Part shown: in pieces, positions 33,501-42,469 of the stretch | How positions within the stretch are numbered: the first letter of the stretch is position 1 | How the letters are laid out: the number at the start of each line of letters is the position of its first letter | Source: JBNKFV01 sp050290265 | Lineage (GTDB): Bacteria; Pseudomonadota; Gammaproteobacteria; Pseudomonadales; Cellvibrionaceae | Direction: 5' to 3' | Length of the DNA: 64,000 nucleotides | NCBI GenBank assembly: GCA_050290265.1 | Contig: JBNKHI010000004.1 | Span: 1-64,000 of the forward strand | Made by a program: the position numbers and the translations under genes | Notes under the pieces: generated by a model | What the model was told of the DNA's origin: nothing | Databases searched by the model: none | What the model saw: only the letters and a program-made list of their open reading frames with translations

Positions 33501-33890
33501 TTATCCTTTTTGGTCTTCCTTTTTGAAGGGAAGGATGCTTGCCTGATGCTGGCAGATATTGGTCACTTGGGGCGGGGAAGGAGGCAGGGTTAACGTGGCT
33601 AGATCATTCATTCTGTCCAATAGTTCGGCTGCAGAGTCATTCATTAATTGCGAAATATAAATACAACGACTCACTGAATTGGATCGCAATTGGAGATGGC
33701 TGTCTATTTGAAACTGTATTCCTCTTAACCTTCTTTGAAAGTCTGGAGCGGTATTATCTATGGCTTCGTCAATAAGCTGCTTACGAAGCTTTTCGAGGGC
33801 CTCGGGGTTGTTGGTGTGAAGGTCGCAAAGCGTGTCAAAGTCAGGTAGTTCTAAATTTACTTCGCGCTTTATCTCGGGTGGATGATGCAT
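33501..33890 (-). CDS. DUF3135 family protein
   Basis: A 129-residue protein with the family pattern LPDFDTLCDLHTNNPEALEKLRKQLIDEAI and the RRLRGIQFQIDSHL core, as I recall from DUF3135 proteins of Vibrio, Pseudomonas and relatives. It is probably cytoplasmic and helical. The C-terminal 30 residues are low complexity (Pro/Thr-rich). No function is known. It is transcribed divergently from the CoA-pyrophosphatase gene across a palindrome at 33952-33968. Confidence 0.72.
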   Translation of the reverse strand: MHHPPEIKREVNLELPDFDTLCDLHTNNPEALEKLRKQLIDEAIDNTAPDFQRRLRGIQFQIDSHLQLRSNSVSRCIYISQLMNDSAAELLDRMNDLATLTLPPSPPQVTNICQHQASILPFKKEDQKG

Positions 33891-33951
33891 TGTTGGCGTC
33901 TAAAATTGCTTGTGGTTAAAAAGCATACTAACAAACTTGCGGAATTATGCC

Positions 33952-33968
33952 ATTCTAGTGTCTAGAAT
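33952..33968. promoter_or_regulatory. palindrome in the DUF3135 / CoA-pyrophosphatase divergent region
   Basis: Perfect 7-base arms ATTCTAG (33952-33958) and CTAGAAT (33962-33968) around TGT. It lies between divergent gene starts, the usual place of an operator. No regulator gene is adjacent. Confidence 0.45.
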
Positions 33969-34054
33969 AAATCGTTATATTATGTTGAGTTTATTGCTGA
34001 TTATTTTATTATTTTTATAATTTTCAGTAGGTTATGAGGTTTTTTTAAAGTGGT

Positions 34055-34684
34055 ATGATAGATAAAATAATTTCTCAAATGCGGTTGGTGGGTGATATCT
34101 CTGAGGTTGAGGGAAGCTTCGAGCGTGAGGCTGCCGTTCTCATTGCTATCACGCGAGACGCAGACAGCCCGGAGGTCATTTTGACTAGGCGGGCCGACCA
34201 CCTGTCCGCCCATAGTGGTGAGGTGGCTTTTCCAGGAGGCAAGTGGGAGGTGGACGATAAATCACTACTGCATACCGCTTTGCGAGAAACGGAAGAGGAG
34301 ATTGGTTTGCCAGCGCATAAAGTTCAGGTGCTTGGCGCTCTTCAGCCTCATTACTCAAAGGGGATGGTTAAGGTTACACCATTTGTGGGGCTGGTTGAGC
34401 CAGGTATTGAATTGATTCCAAACCCCGATGAATTGGATAGTATTTTTCGCGTGCCGCTTGAATTTTTGATTCGCGATAAGCGCCTGAGAACGGATGTTTT
34501 TGGTAAGCACGACAACCGGTTTTGGGCGCCAGCGTACATGTATCAGGGTTTTGAAATATGGGGCTTTACCGCACGTGTTTTAAAAACCTTTTTGGGGCGT
34601 GTGTTGCAAGTAAATTTAGTAATGGATAGTGTGGCTCCGGTGCGTCGTTTGGAGGCGCCTGTTCCCAAAAATCCGAAAAAGTAA
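34055..34684 (+). CDS. NUDIX hydrolase, CoA pyrophosphatase type
   Basis: A 209-residue NUDIX enzyme of the CoA-diphosphatase group (NudL-like). The extended CoA-type signature is visible as LTRRADHLSAHSGEVAFPGGKWEVDD immediately ahead of the NUDIX box ALRETEEEIGL. It probably splits coenzyme A into 3',5'-ADP and 4'-phosphopantetheine. The starting ATG follows an a/g-rich tract (aaagtgg). A DUF1289 gene follows 39 bases later, a pairing common in Pseudomonas. Confidence 0.85.
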   Translation: MIDKIISQMRLVGDISEVEGSFEREAAVLIAITRDADSPEVILTRRADHLSAHSGEVAFPGGKWEVDDKSLLHTALRETEEEIGLPAHKVQVLGALQPHYSKGMVKVTPFVGLVEPGIELIPNPDELDSIFRVPLEFLIRDKRLRTDVFGKHDNRFWAPAYMYQGFEIWGFTARVLKTFLGRVLQVNLVMDSVAPVRRLEAPVPKNPKK

Positions 34685-34723
34685 ATTAAGCCGGTGTTGG
34701 CTTTACGGTGGTAGGTAATCAGT

Positions 34724-34936
34724 TTGGATAAGAATTCGGTTAGCGTTGAAAACGAGCAACCTTTGCGGTCACCCTGTATTTCTGTATGTGCCTTGAATGA
34801 TAATGATGTTTGTACAGGGTGTTTTCGTACCGGGCAGGAAATATCCTATTGGGGTACTTATGATAATGCGCAGCGCCGCAAAGTGCTTGCCCTGTGTCGC
34901 GAGCGTGCCAAAACTGAGAACCCATTTGTCTGGTAG
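34724..34936 (+). CDS. DUF1289 small cysteine protein
   Basis: A 70-residue protein with the DUF1289 pattern SPCISVCALNDNDVCTGCFRTGQEI, four Cys in C-x3-C-x8-C-x2-C spacing, followed by W and a helical Arg-rich tail. The family is thought to bind a metal or Fe-S cluster, but its role is unknown. The start is TTG (MDKNSV); the ribosome-binding site is not strong. It is probably cotranscribed with the CoA-pyrophosphatase gene. Confidence 0.78.
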   Translation: MDKNSVSVENEQPLRSPCISVCALNDNDVCTGCFRTGQEISYWGTYDNAQRRKVLALCRERAKTENPFVW

Positions 34937-34965
34937 GCCTCAGGATACATGAGCCGGCAGGGCGG

Positions 34966-36231
34966 TTATATCCGCTTTGCTTTAAAGCTCATGATCATTT
35001 TTTCATTAAACTTCACAGTTTCGCAGCGGTAACGCCCTATTTGAAATGCTGTTGGGCCCTCCGGGATATATTCCAGATACTCCATGGCTAAGCCATTCAT
35101 GGTTTTCGGGCCGGATGTAGGTAGTTTCCAGCCTAAAATTTTGTTTATTTCACGAATGGAGGCTGTGCCGTCAATCAGGTGCCAGCCATCTTCCATTGCC
35201 GAGATTTCATCGCTATGCGTTTCTGCCACGTTGGTGGTGAAGTCGCCGACAATTTCCTCGAGTAAGTCTTCCAATGTCACAATACCTTGAACATCACCAT
35301 ACTCATCCACAACGATGGCTAAGCGGTTCCTGTTTTTCTGGAAGTTCATTAGCTGATTGCTGAGAGAGGTTCCCTCGGGCACAAAATATGGTGTTGCCGT
35401 GAAACGTCGAATGGCCTCATGTGTGATAGTGCTATCGTCGCCATACATAAAGCGGGGCGCGTCACGCAAGTGCAGGGTGCCAATAATGTTATTAATGTTG
35501 CCTTCGTAAACCGGTAGCCGGGTGTAGTCGCTTTTACGTATTTGTTGCATCAAGGTCTCAATATCCTGGTTCATATCAAGGCCTGTGACTTCATTTCTGG
35601 GAACCATAATGTCTTCAACGGTAGCTGTTTCCAGGTCGAGAACATTTAACAGCATTCCCTGGTGTTGATCAGGAATCAGATCCCCTGCTTCGTCGACAAC
35701 TGTGCGCAGCTCATCAGGGTGTAAGTGGTCGCCGTTATTGACCATATCCGGGTCGATGCCGAAGCAGCGAGCCAGCTTGTTGGAAATGACGTTTACCAGC
35801 CAGACAAGGGGGTAGAGGAGTGTTAATAGCGGTTTCAACAGCCAAGCGGCGGCAAAGGCAATGCGTTCCGGGTGCAGTGCAGCAACTGTTTTAGGTGTTA
35901 CTTCCGCAAATACCAGCACAATGATGGTTAATACAAAGGGTAAAATAGCCAGTCCAAGGTCGCCCCATAGTTTCACGGCGATAGCACTGGCGACCATCGT
36001 CGCAATAATGTTGACAAGGTTGTTACCGATTAAAATTACGCCAATAAGACGATCTGGCCGCGCGAGCAAGTTGGATACTCGTATGGCGCTTTTATTCCGC
36101 TGGTTAACCAGATGTTTAAGGCGATAGCGGTTGAGACTCATCATGCCGGTTTCAGAGCTGGAAAAAAATGCAGAGAGAATTAACAGTCCGGCTAAAAGAC
36201 CGAGGAGTATGCTAAGGGGGATATCGTCCAA
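34966..36231 (-). CDS. CorB-like CNNM/CBS-domain membrane protein
   Basis: A 421-residue HlyC/CorC (CNNM/DUF21) family protein: an N-terminal DUF21 membrane domain with about four helices (residues 8-160, including SSSETGMMSLNRYRLK), a pair of CBS domains (about 205-325) and a C-terminal CorC_HlyC domain (about 340-421). E. coli CorB (YfjD) has the same layout and neighbourhood. The family is linked to Mg2+/Co2+ efflux or homeostasis. It precedes the YpjD-like gene on the minus strand, next to ffh, as in E. coli. Confidence 0.88.
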   Translation of the reverse strand: MDDIPLSILLGLLAGLLILSAFFSSSETGMMSLNRYRLKHLVNQRNKSAIRVSNLLARPDRLIGVILIGNNLVNIIATMVASAIAVKLWGDLGLAILPFVLTIIVLVFAEVTPKTVAALHPERIAFAAAWLLKPLLTLLYPLVWLVNVISNKLARCFGIDPDMVNNGDHLHPDELRTVVDEAGDLIPDQHQGMLLNVLDLETATVEDIMVPRNEVTGLDMNQDIETLMQQIRKSDYTRLPVYEGNINNIIGTLHLRDAPRFMYGDDSTITHEAIRRFTATPYFVPEGTSLSNQLMNFQKNRNRLAIVVDEYGDVQGIVTLEDLLEEIVGDFTTNVAETHSDEISAMEDGWHLIDGTASIREINKILGWKLPTSGPKTMNGLAMEYLEYIPEGPTAFQIGRYRCETVKFNEKMIMSFKAKRI

Positions 36232-36330
36232 GAAGGGAAAACCTATTTCACTTGTGAAGCGGTAGTTTGGAGCAGTTTTACGCTTGACGCAATATGTTGC
36301 CGCCTCTGCTCCTCGTTTTTCAATAGTGTA

Positions 36331-37128
36331 TTAACGAATAATGATTTCCAGCACCAATTTGGTTCCGAAATACGCTAATAATAATGCCGCAAATCCACCG
36401 AGACTCCAGCGCACTGCGCTTGGGCCGCGCCAGCCTTTGAAATAATGACCTGTTAATAGTGTCGCGTAAATAAGCCAGGCGGCTATTGAAAAAATCGTTT
36501 TATGGGTTAGATGTTGGGCAAACATGTTTTCCAGGAATATCAGGCCGCTAATGATTGATAGGGTAAGTAGTATTTCTCCGGCCCAAAGGAATTCAAATAG
36601 CAGTTTTTCCATCGTTAACAACGGTGGTAACAGTCGAATCAGGCCGTTGGGGTGTTTATGTTTAAGTTGATATATTTGATAGGCCAATAACAATGCCTGA
36701 AACGTGGCAATGCTCAACAAGCTGTAGGCGACTATCGACAACAGTATATGGGCTACAACCCCGCCGCTGAGCTCCCCAGCTGGTATCACGGGGCTATCGG
36801 TAAATGTTGCAAAAATAACCGCCAGCGCAGCAATCGGGAAAAGTAGAATAAATATGTTATGCAGGGGCTTTCGCAGGCTGCTTAAAAACACCAGTAGATT
36901 AATTGCCCAAAAGATTAACGAAAACGCTAAAAAGAACCCAATGCGAAAGCCTTCCGCAGCGAAAATCAGCCCGGCTATGCCTATTCCATGTAGCACCAAG
37001 GCTGTCAATGAAAATGACATCTGCCAAAACTTGTTTGCGGCATGTTGCTGGCTTAATTGTGCTATTTGGTAAATAGATGCCGCGATATAAAGAATTGCCG
37101 CAGCAATATTGCAGGTCAGGGTAATCAT
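36331..37128 (-). CDS. YpjD-type cytochrome c assembly family membrane protein
   Basis: A 265-residue membrane protein with eight or so hydrophobic helices and the CcsA/CcmF-like (cytochrome c assembly) region GGVVAHILLSIVAYSLLSIA containing a His, typical of the YpjD/HemX group. Its E. coli counterpart ypjD lies beside ffh and corB in the same way. A role in haem or cytochrome c handling is inferred from the domain only. The start ATG 37128 faces ffh across 172 bases. The CorB-like gene follows it on the minus strand. Confidence 0.82.
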   Translation of the reverse strand: MITLTCNIAAAILYIAASIYQIAQLSQQHAANKFWQMSFSLTALVLHGIGIAGLIFAAEGFRIGFFLAFSLIFWAINLLVFLSSLRKPLHNIFILLFPIAALAVIFATFTDSPVIPAGELSGGVVAHILLSIVAYSLLSIATFQALLLAYQIYQLKHKHPNGLIRLLPPLLTMEKLLFEFLWAGEILLTLSIISGLIFLENMFAQHLTHKTIFSIAAWLIYATLLTGHYFKGWRGPSAVRWSLGGFAALLLAYFGTKLVLEIIIR

Positions 37129-37300
37129 AGGTTTCGCTGTTGGTTAGTTAAGCGCAAAAGTGTGTCACAAGGGGCGGGTAAATTGAAGTTAATCATTGCC
37201 ATTTTACGGCGGTGAAGTGCATTTCTTGTTCCTTTCGGTATACTTGCGCCCCTTAATTGTTCCTTTGGTCGCTACCTTTTTACAGAGTGAATAGAGAGTT

Positions 37301-38695
37301 ATGTTTGACAGTTTATCAGATCGCTTGTCGCAAACCTTAAAAATGGTTACCGGCAAAGCTCGGTTAACCGAAAGTAATATTCAAGGTGCATTGCGCGAAG
37401 TTCGTAAAGCATTACTCGAAGCGGACGTTGCGCTGCCAGTGGTGAAAGCCTTTGTAGCTCAGGTTAAAAAGAGTGCTTTGGGCGCGGAGGTGGCTAAAGC
37501 CTTAAATCCTGGTCAGCAGTTTGTAAAAATTGTTGAGCGCGAACTTGTTGCTGTAATGGGGGAGGCAAACGAGGGGCTCAACCTTGCCACAACGCCGCCA
37601 GCGGTTATTTTAATGGCCGGTTTGCAGGGGGCTGGTAAGACGACCACCGTGGCTAAGTTGGGGCGTTTCCTGAAAGAGCGTCAAAAGAAAAAGGTATTGG
37701 TGGTCAGTGCTGACGTTTACCGACCGGCCGCTATAGAGCAGCTAAAGACCCTGGCCGGCGAAGTGGGTGTGGAATTTTTCCCTTCTTCGACTGATCAGAA
37801 GCCCGTAGACATAGCTAATGCAGCCATACAGCATGCCCGCAAGCAGTTTTGTGATGTTGTTATTGTCGATACTGCAGGTCGGCTACATATTGATGAAGCC
37901 CTAATGGATGAAATCAAGGGCTTGCACGCTGCTATTAAACCCGTAGAAACCTTGTTTGTGGTTGATGCGATGATTGGTCAGGATGCGGTGAATACTGCTA
38001 AAGCCTTTGGTGATGCGTTGCCACTGACGGGCGTAGTCCTGACTAAGGCTGATGGTGATGCCCGTGGCGGTGCTGCGCTGTCGGTGCGGCATGTCACTGG
38101 AAAGCCGATCAAATTTATGGGTATGGGCGAAAAGGTTGATGCGCTTGAGCCTTTTTATCCAGACCGTATCGCCTCTCGCATCCTTGGTATGGGGGATATC
38201 CTCAGTCTAATTGAGGAAGCTGAGCAAAAAATTGATAAGGCCAAGGCTGAAAAACTTGTTGAGAAAGTGAAAAAGGGTCAGCGTTTTGACCTCAATGACT
38301 TAAAAGAACAGTTGCAGCAGATGAATAACATGGGTGGCATGGCCTCAATGCTAGAGAAGTTGCCTGGCATGGGTAATATGGCGCAAATGGCTGAGCAGGC
38401 CAATGTCGGTGGCCAGTTTAAACAAATGGAAGCATTGATTAACTCTATGACGCCGTTCGAGCGTCGTAATCCGGATGCGCTTAGTGGTTCGCGCAAACGT
38501 CGTATCGTCATGGGTTCGGGCACGCAGATCCAGGATCTTAACCGTTTGCTCAAACAGCATAAGCAAATGGCGAAAATGATGAAAAAAATGAAAGGTGGCG
38601 GCATGGCAAAAATGATGCGCGGCCTTGGTGGAATGATGGGGGGCGGTGGTGGTATGCCGCCAGGCGGTGGTTTACCGCCAGGTATGGGGCGCTAA
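37301..38695 (+). CDS. ffh: signal recognition particle protein
   Basis: The SRP GTPase that targets membrane proteins to the translocon, with 4.5S RNA. A 464-residue protein: N domain (1-85), G domain with GLQGAGKTTTVAKL (about 106-119), DTAGR and TKADGDARGGAAL, and a Met-rich M domain (about 300-430). The C-terminus ends in an unusual Gly/Pro/Met-rich tail (GMMGGGGGMPPGGGLPPGMGR), seen in many gammaproteobacterial Ffh. ATG 37301 has agag upstream. The rpsP operon begins 158 bases later with its own promoter. A 4.5S RNA gene is not visible here. Confidence 0.96.
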   Translation: MFDSLSDRLSQTLKMVTGKARLTESNIQGALREVRKALLEADVALPVVKAFVAQVKKSALGAEVAKALNPGQQFVKIVERELVAVMGEANEGLNLATTPPAVILMAGLQGAGKTTTVAKLGRFLKERQKKKVLVVSADVYRPAAIEQLKTLAGEVGVEFFPSSTDQKPVDIANAAIQHARKQFCDVVIVDTAGRLHIDEALMDEIKGLHAAIKPVETLFVVDAMIGQDAVNTAKAFGDALPLTGVVLTKADGDARGGAALSVRHVTGKPIKFMGMGEKVDALEPFYPDRIASRILGMGDILSLIEEAEQKIDKAKAEKLVEKVKKGQRFDLNDLKEQLQQMNNMGGMASMLEKLPGMGNMAQMAEQANVGGQFKQMEALINSMTPFERRNPDALSGSRKRRIVMGSGTQIQDLNRLLKQHKQMAKMMKKMKGGGMAKMMRGLGGMMGGGGGMPPGGGLPPGMGR

Positions 38696-38730
38696 GTCAG
38701 GTGGAACGTGATTTTTGGGCCAGTAAAATG

Positions 38731-38759
38731 GTGACGAGAGCCTGTTAATCCCTTATAAT
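38731..38759 (+). promoter_or_regulatory. promoter of the rpsP-rimM-trmD-rplS operon
   Basis: GTGACG (38731-38736) and a perfect TATAAT (38754-38759) are spaced by 17 bases; a GC-rich GCCGCGCC discriminator follows, common in stringently controlled ribosomal operons. The leader to the first gene is about 90 bases. Confidence 0.7.
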
Positions 38760-38853
38760 GCCGCGCCTTTCGTAGGGGTGACTCTACGTTGCATATGTTT
38801 TTGGTCTTGCCGTGAGGCAACGCTGTACTTTGATGAAATAGGAATAGACTTAC

Positions 38854-39099
38854 ATGGTAAGCATTCGTTTAACACGTGGCGGTTCTAAAAAGCGCCCTTT
38901 TTACCACTTGAATGTAACTGACAGCCGTAATGCCCGTGATGGAGGCTTTATTGAGCGCGTGGGCTTTTTTAACCCGCTGGCCCGTGGCCAGGAAGAGCGT
39001 CTGCGTCTTGATAACGAGCGTATCCAGTTTTGGGTAGGCCGTGGCGCGCAATTGTCTGATCGCGTTGCTAAATTGGTAAAAGAAACTGCAGCAGCTTAA
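38854..39099 (+). CDS. rpsP: 30S ribosomal protein S16
   Basis: An 81-residue protein with the canonical start MVSIRLTRGGSKKRPFYHL and the RDGGFIERVGFFNP segment. It is the first gene of the conserved rpsP-rimM-trmD-rplS operon and ends 13 bases before rimM. The ribosome-binding site is a modest aatagg. It binds 16S rRNA in early 30S assembly. Confidence 0.98.
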   Translation: MVSIRLTRGGSKKRPFYHLNVTDSRNARDGGFIERVGFFNPLARGQEERLRLDNERIQFWVGRGAQLSDRVAKLVKETAAA

Positions 39100-39112
39100 T
39101 AACAGTAGCCCC

Positions 39113-39670
39113 GTGGTGGAACCGACGAACAAAGTTAAATCGTCGCTTGTCACTGTAGGGGAAGTGACTTCGGTGTACGGGGTAAAAGGGTGGGTAAAAA
39201 TCCGATCCTTTACCGCGCCAAGTGACAATATATTTTCGTATTCGCCCTGGTTGTTAAAAACGCAACATGGGGTTAAAGAAATAGAGATTGACGAGTATCG
39301 CCTGCAAGGCAAGGGAATTGTTGCTCATATCGTGGGTGTTGATGACCGCGAACTGGCACAGACCTATTGTCAATTACAAATTGCTGTTCGGCGTGATCAA
39401 CTGCCTGCTCTCGAAAGTAACGAATTTTACTGGCACCAGCTAATAGGGTTATCAGTAAAAACGGTGTTTCAGGGGGGGGATCAGCAATTAGGTAAAGTAG
39501 TTAGATTACTGGAAACTGGCGCTAATGATGTGTTGGTGGTGAAAGGTGATCCAGCAGCTGGTGATATTGACGCTAAAGAGCGTTTGATTCCCTATGTGCC
39601 GGAGCAATTTGTGTTATCGATTGATCTGGAGCAAAACGTTATGACAGTGGATTGGGATCCAGAATTCTAA
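39113..39670 (+). CDS. rimM: 16S rRNA processing protein RimM
   Basis: Helps 30S maturation, acting with S19 near the 16S 3' domain. A 185-residue protein with the RimM N-terminal barrel (VGEVTSVYGVKGWVKIRSFT, about 14-33) and a PRC-barrel C-terminal domain (EFYWHQLIGLSVKTV, then IPYVPEQFVLSID). The start is GTG 39113; a second GTG directly follows, so either is possible. It is cotranscribed in the operon, 13 bases after rpsP. Confidence 0.95.
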   Translation: MVEPTNKVKSSLVTVGEVTSVYGVKGWVKIRSFTAPSDNIFSYSPWLLKTQHGVKEIEIDEYRLQGKGIVAHIVGVDDRELAQTYCQLQIAVRRDQLPALESNEFYWHQLIGLSVKTVFQGGDQQLGKVVRLLETGANDVLVVKGDPAAGDIDAKERLIPYVPEQFVLSIDLEQNVMTVDWDPEF

Positions 39671-39699
39671 TTAGCTGTTTTATCTATGGGAGTTAGACC

Positions 39700-40470
39700 T
39701 TGAAAATTGGTGTGGTAACTCTCTTTCCTGAAATGCTGGCCGCAGTCACTGATTATGGTGTTACTGGACGGGCGGTAAAACAGGGTAGAGTAGAAGTGAA
39801 GGCCTGGAACCCTCGGGAATTCACTCGCGACAAGCATCAAACCGTGGATGACCGGCCCTATGGCGGTGGTCCGGGGATGCTGATGATGATTCAGCCTTTA
39901 CGCGAAGCAATTCATGCGGCGAAGGCTTGGACAGCAGAGGTGTCTCCAAAAGAATCGACACGGGTAATTTACCTGTCACCACAAGGGAAGTTGCTTCGCC
40001 AGGCCGCCGTATCAAGCATGGTGAATGAGCAAATAAACCTGGTACTGGTTGCTGGCCGTTATGAAGGCATTGACGAGCGCTTGATTCAGGCGGAAGTTGA
40101 TGAAGAATGGTCGATTGGTGATTATGTGTTGAGTGGTGGTGAGCTGCCGGCGATGGTCCTTATGGACAGTATTATTCGCCTTTTGCCTGGAGTTTTGGGG
40201 CATGAGCAGTCAGCCGAACAAGATTCTTTCACGGATGGCTTGTTAGATTGTCCACACTATACTCGGCCCGAGGTTTACGAAGGTCGATGCGTTCCGGATG
40301 TACTCATGTCTGGCAATCATGAAAATATAAGGCGCTGGCGATTACAGCAGGCGCTGGGTAGAACTTGGCAACGAAGACCGGATCTGTTGCAAAACAAGTC
40401 GTTAACCAAAGAACAGCAAGCTTTATTGGCTGATTACCAATTGGCTTCAGGTAGCGACAAAAACGATTAA
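39700..40470 (+). CDS. trmD: tRNA (guanine-37-N1)-methyltransferase
   Basis: Methylates G37 of tRNAs with a G at position 36, using AdoMet, and so maintains reading frame. A 256-residue SPOUT-family enzyme with PYGGGPGMLMM and the knot region LVAGRYEGIDERLI and WSIGDYVLSGGELPAMVLMDS. The start is TTG. It lies between rimM and rplS as in the usual operon order. Confidence 0.97.
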   Translation: MKIGVVTLFPEMLAAVTDYGVTGRAVKQGRVEVKAWNPREFTRDKHQTVDDRPYGGGPGMLMMIQPLREAIHAAKAWTAEVSPKESTRVIYLSPQGKLLRQAAVSSMVNEQINLVLVAGRYEGIDERLIQAEVDEEWSIGDYVLSGGELPAMVLMDSIIRLLPGVLGHEQSAEQDSFTDGLLDCPHYTRPEVYEGRCVPDVLMSGNHENIRRWRLQQALGRTWQRRPDLLQNKSLTKEQQALLADYQLASGSDKND

Positions 40471-40528
40471 TTATTGAAGATTGTCTAGCTGTGAAGCTAC
40501 ACATATTTTGCTGATTAGGAGCAAAATC

Positions 40529-40879
40529 ATGACTAACAAAATTATCCAAGAGCTGAACAACGAACAGCTTAAGAAAGACCTTGCGGAGTTTTCTCCTGGT
40601 GATACCGTTGTGGTTCAGGTTAAGGTTAAAGAAGGTAACCGTGAGCGTCTGCAGGCTTTTGAAGGTGTGGTCATTGGTAAGCGTAACCGCGGGTTGAACT
40701 CTGCGTTTACTGTGCGCAAAATTTCTCACGGTGTTGGTGTTGAGCGTACGTTCCAGACACACAGTCCGTTGCTGGATAGCATCAGCGTTAAGCGTCGCGG
40801 CGATGTGCGTCAAGCTAAGCTGTACTATTTGCGTGACCTTTCAGGTCGTGCTGCGCGTATTAAAGAAAAGTTGGGCTAA
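40529..40879 (+). CDS. rplS: 50S ribosomal protein L19
   Basis: A 116-residue L19 with MTNKIIQELNNEQLKKDL, the FSPGDTVVVQVKVKEGNRERLQAFEGVVI core and the KLYYLRDLSGRAARIKEKLG end. ATG 40529 is eight bases after tagga. The frame runs back to a GTG at 40481, but that extension has no ribosome-binding site. Last gene of the operon; a hairpin follows at 40895. Confidence 0.98.
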   Translation: MTNKIIQELNNEQLKKDLAEFSPGDTVVVQVKVKEGNRERLQAFEGVVIGKRNRGLNSAFTVRKISHGVGVERTFQTHSPLLDSISVKRRGDVRQAKLYYLRDLSGRAARIKEKLG

Positions 40880-41204
40880 GTTAAGTCTACATTGATTGCC
40901 ATGCTCGATATTTAGAGTGTGGCAATTTGGATGGGCCGGCTTTGTAAATACTTTACGAGCTGGTTCTATCCAGTTGTTTTGACACTTTTCAAATTCTATA
41001 TTCCTGTCTGTTTTTGTTGCCTACACTCCTTCTCTAGTTTTAACAGTTTTCCCAGTTGATTTTTCGAATCAGTTATATTTCGGCTTAAGTTTCGCAACGA
41101 GTTTAAAACGCTACGGTATTGCTGTCGTCCACTTGAGCGTTAAGGCACCTTCCATTGCGCCCGATAACTATTTAAATCTACTGCAAATATACAATTCTAT
41201 TTGT
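40880..41204. other. intergenic region rplS to HDAC-like gene
   Basis: About 325 bases between the ends of two convergent genes. Apart from the hairpin at 40895-40926 I see no gene, repeat or promoter in it. Confidence 0.5.
40895..40926 (+). terminator. hairpin after rplS
   Basis: A 12-bp stem ATTGCCATGCTC/GAGTGTGGCAAT (two G-T pairs) with an eight-base loop. The downstream bases (TTGGATGG) lack a proper T-run, so it is a probable but not classical terminator for the rpsP operon. Confidence 0.5.
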
Positions 41205-42326
41205 TTAGTTTAACGCTGAGCATTTTGCTTTTAATTTATCTAACGCAACGCTCGCAGCTTCAATAACGGCAGCTTGATGTGGTTGCAGGGCCTGGTACTT
41301 TAAGCGTTCTATGTGATCACTGAAAGGATCTGTAACGCTGCTGCGCTTACCGGATAACTCTTCCGTTACAGCCAGGGCGCAAAACGGCACGTACTCAGCT
41401 GAGTAGCCACCTTCGTGAACAATGAGTAGTCTATTGTCACAATACTTTTCTGCGGCATTCATAATGTGTCGAGTCATAGTTCGGTAAGCTTCACTACCAA
41501 GGATCATGCGTCCTAGCGGGTCAAAGTTAGACGCATCAAAACCACTCGCGACTATAATAAACTCAGGTTGATAGGCTTCTAACGCAGGGAGTATTACCGA
41601 TTCGAATACCTGATTGTAGGCGCCTATGCCGGATCCCGGTGGAAGTGGTACGTTGATATTAAAGCCTTCTCCTGCGTCAACGCCTGTATCTTCTATTGAG
41701 CCAGCATCTTCTGGGTAATTACCATCCTCATGAATAGACATGGTCAGTACTGAGTTGTCATTGTAAAAAATAGATTCTGTGCCGTTACCGTGGTGAACAT
41801 CCCAGTCTACAACCGCAATCCGTTTTAAACCGTACTTATGTTGCAAGTGCCGGACTGTAATAGGAATGTTGGCGAGCAAACAAAATCCACGGGCTCGATC
41901 TACTTCAGCATGATGGCCGGGCGGTCGAACTAGCGCGTAAGCGTTGTCAACTTTCTGTTGCATAATGGAATCAGCTGCAGCCATAACCCCTCCAGCAGAG
42001 AGTTGGGCAATAGCATAGCCGCCTCTACCAAATTGAGTCTCTTCTCCTGTAAAGCCGCCATTGTTTTTGCTCAATGTGATGAGCTCATTGAGATACTCTT
42101 GAGTGTGAACCCTCAGTATCGCTTCATCACTGGCGGAGTAGGGTTCAAGTTGAGTGAGTTGGTTTAGTATGCCGGAGACGTCTAGAAGGTTCTTGATTCT
42201 CCGTTTTGATTCTGTTGATTCTGGGTGTGCGTAGGGCTGCATAACATTGTTAATCTGCATGCCAAGCACGGACGAGCCTGGGTCATGCCAAAAATAGTAT
42301 TCGTGTGATAAAAAGCCGGTGTTCAT
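41205..42326 (-). CDS. histone deacetylase-family protein (probable acetylpolyamine or small-molecule deacetylase)
   Basis: A 373-residue arginase/HDAC-fold zinc deacetylase. Catalytic His138-His139 lie in RPPGHHAEVDRARGF, the zinc ligands are Asp176 and His178 in DWDVHHGNGTE and Asp264 in SGFDASNFDP, and the catalytic Tyr308 is in HEGGYSAEY. The size and motifs fit bacterial class II-like deacetylases, including acetylpolyamine amidohydrolases. Substrate is not decided by sequence. It lies next to a LuxR regulator gene (143 bases) and near an NhaC-family transporter gene, which suggests uptake and deacetylation of a small amine. That scheme is inference. Confidence 0.87.
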   Translation of the reverse strand: MNTGFLSHEYYFWHDPGSSVLGMQINNVMQPYAHPESTESKRRIKNLLDVSGILNQLTQLEPYSASDEAILRVHTQEYLNELITLSKNNGGFTGEETQFGRGGYAIAQLSAGGVMAAADSIMQQKVDNAYALVRPPGHHAEVDRARGFCLLANIPITVRHLQHKYGLKRIAVVDWDVHHGNGTESIFYNDNSVLTMSIHEDGNYPEDAGSIEDTGVDAGEGFNINVPLPPGSGIGAYNQVFESVILPALEAYQPEFIIVASGFDASNFDPLGRMILGSEAYRTMTRHIMNAAEKYCDNRLLIVHEGGYSAEYVPFCALAVTEELSGKRSSVTDPFSDHIERLKYQALQPHQAAVIEAASVALDKLKAKCSALN

Positions 42327-42469
42327 TGTTAAACCTCATTTGTATGTTCAATAAAATATAGAGGTCGAACGGTGCAAGGGCTATCCCTACTTGTAGGTAT
42401 TTTTTGAGTCGTAGTTTTTCGGTAACTATCGGGGCTAAGTATTTAGCCAATATTGCTATTTCTGAAGCC

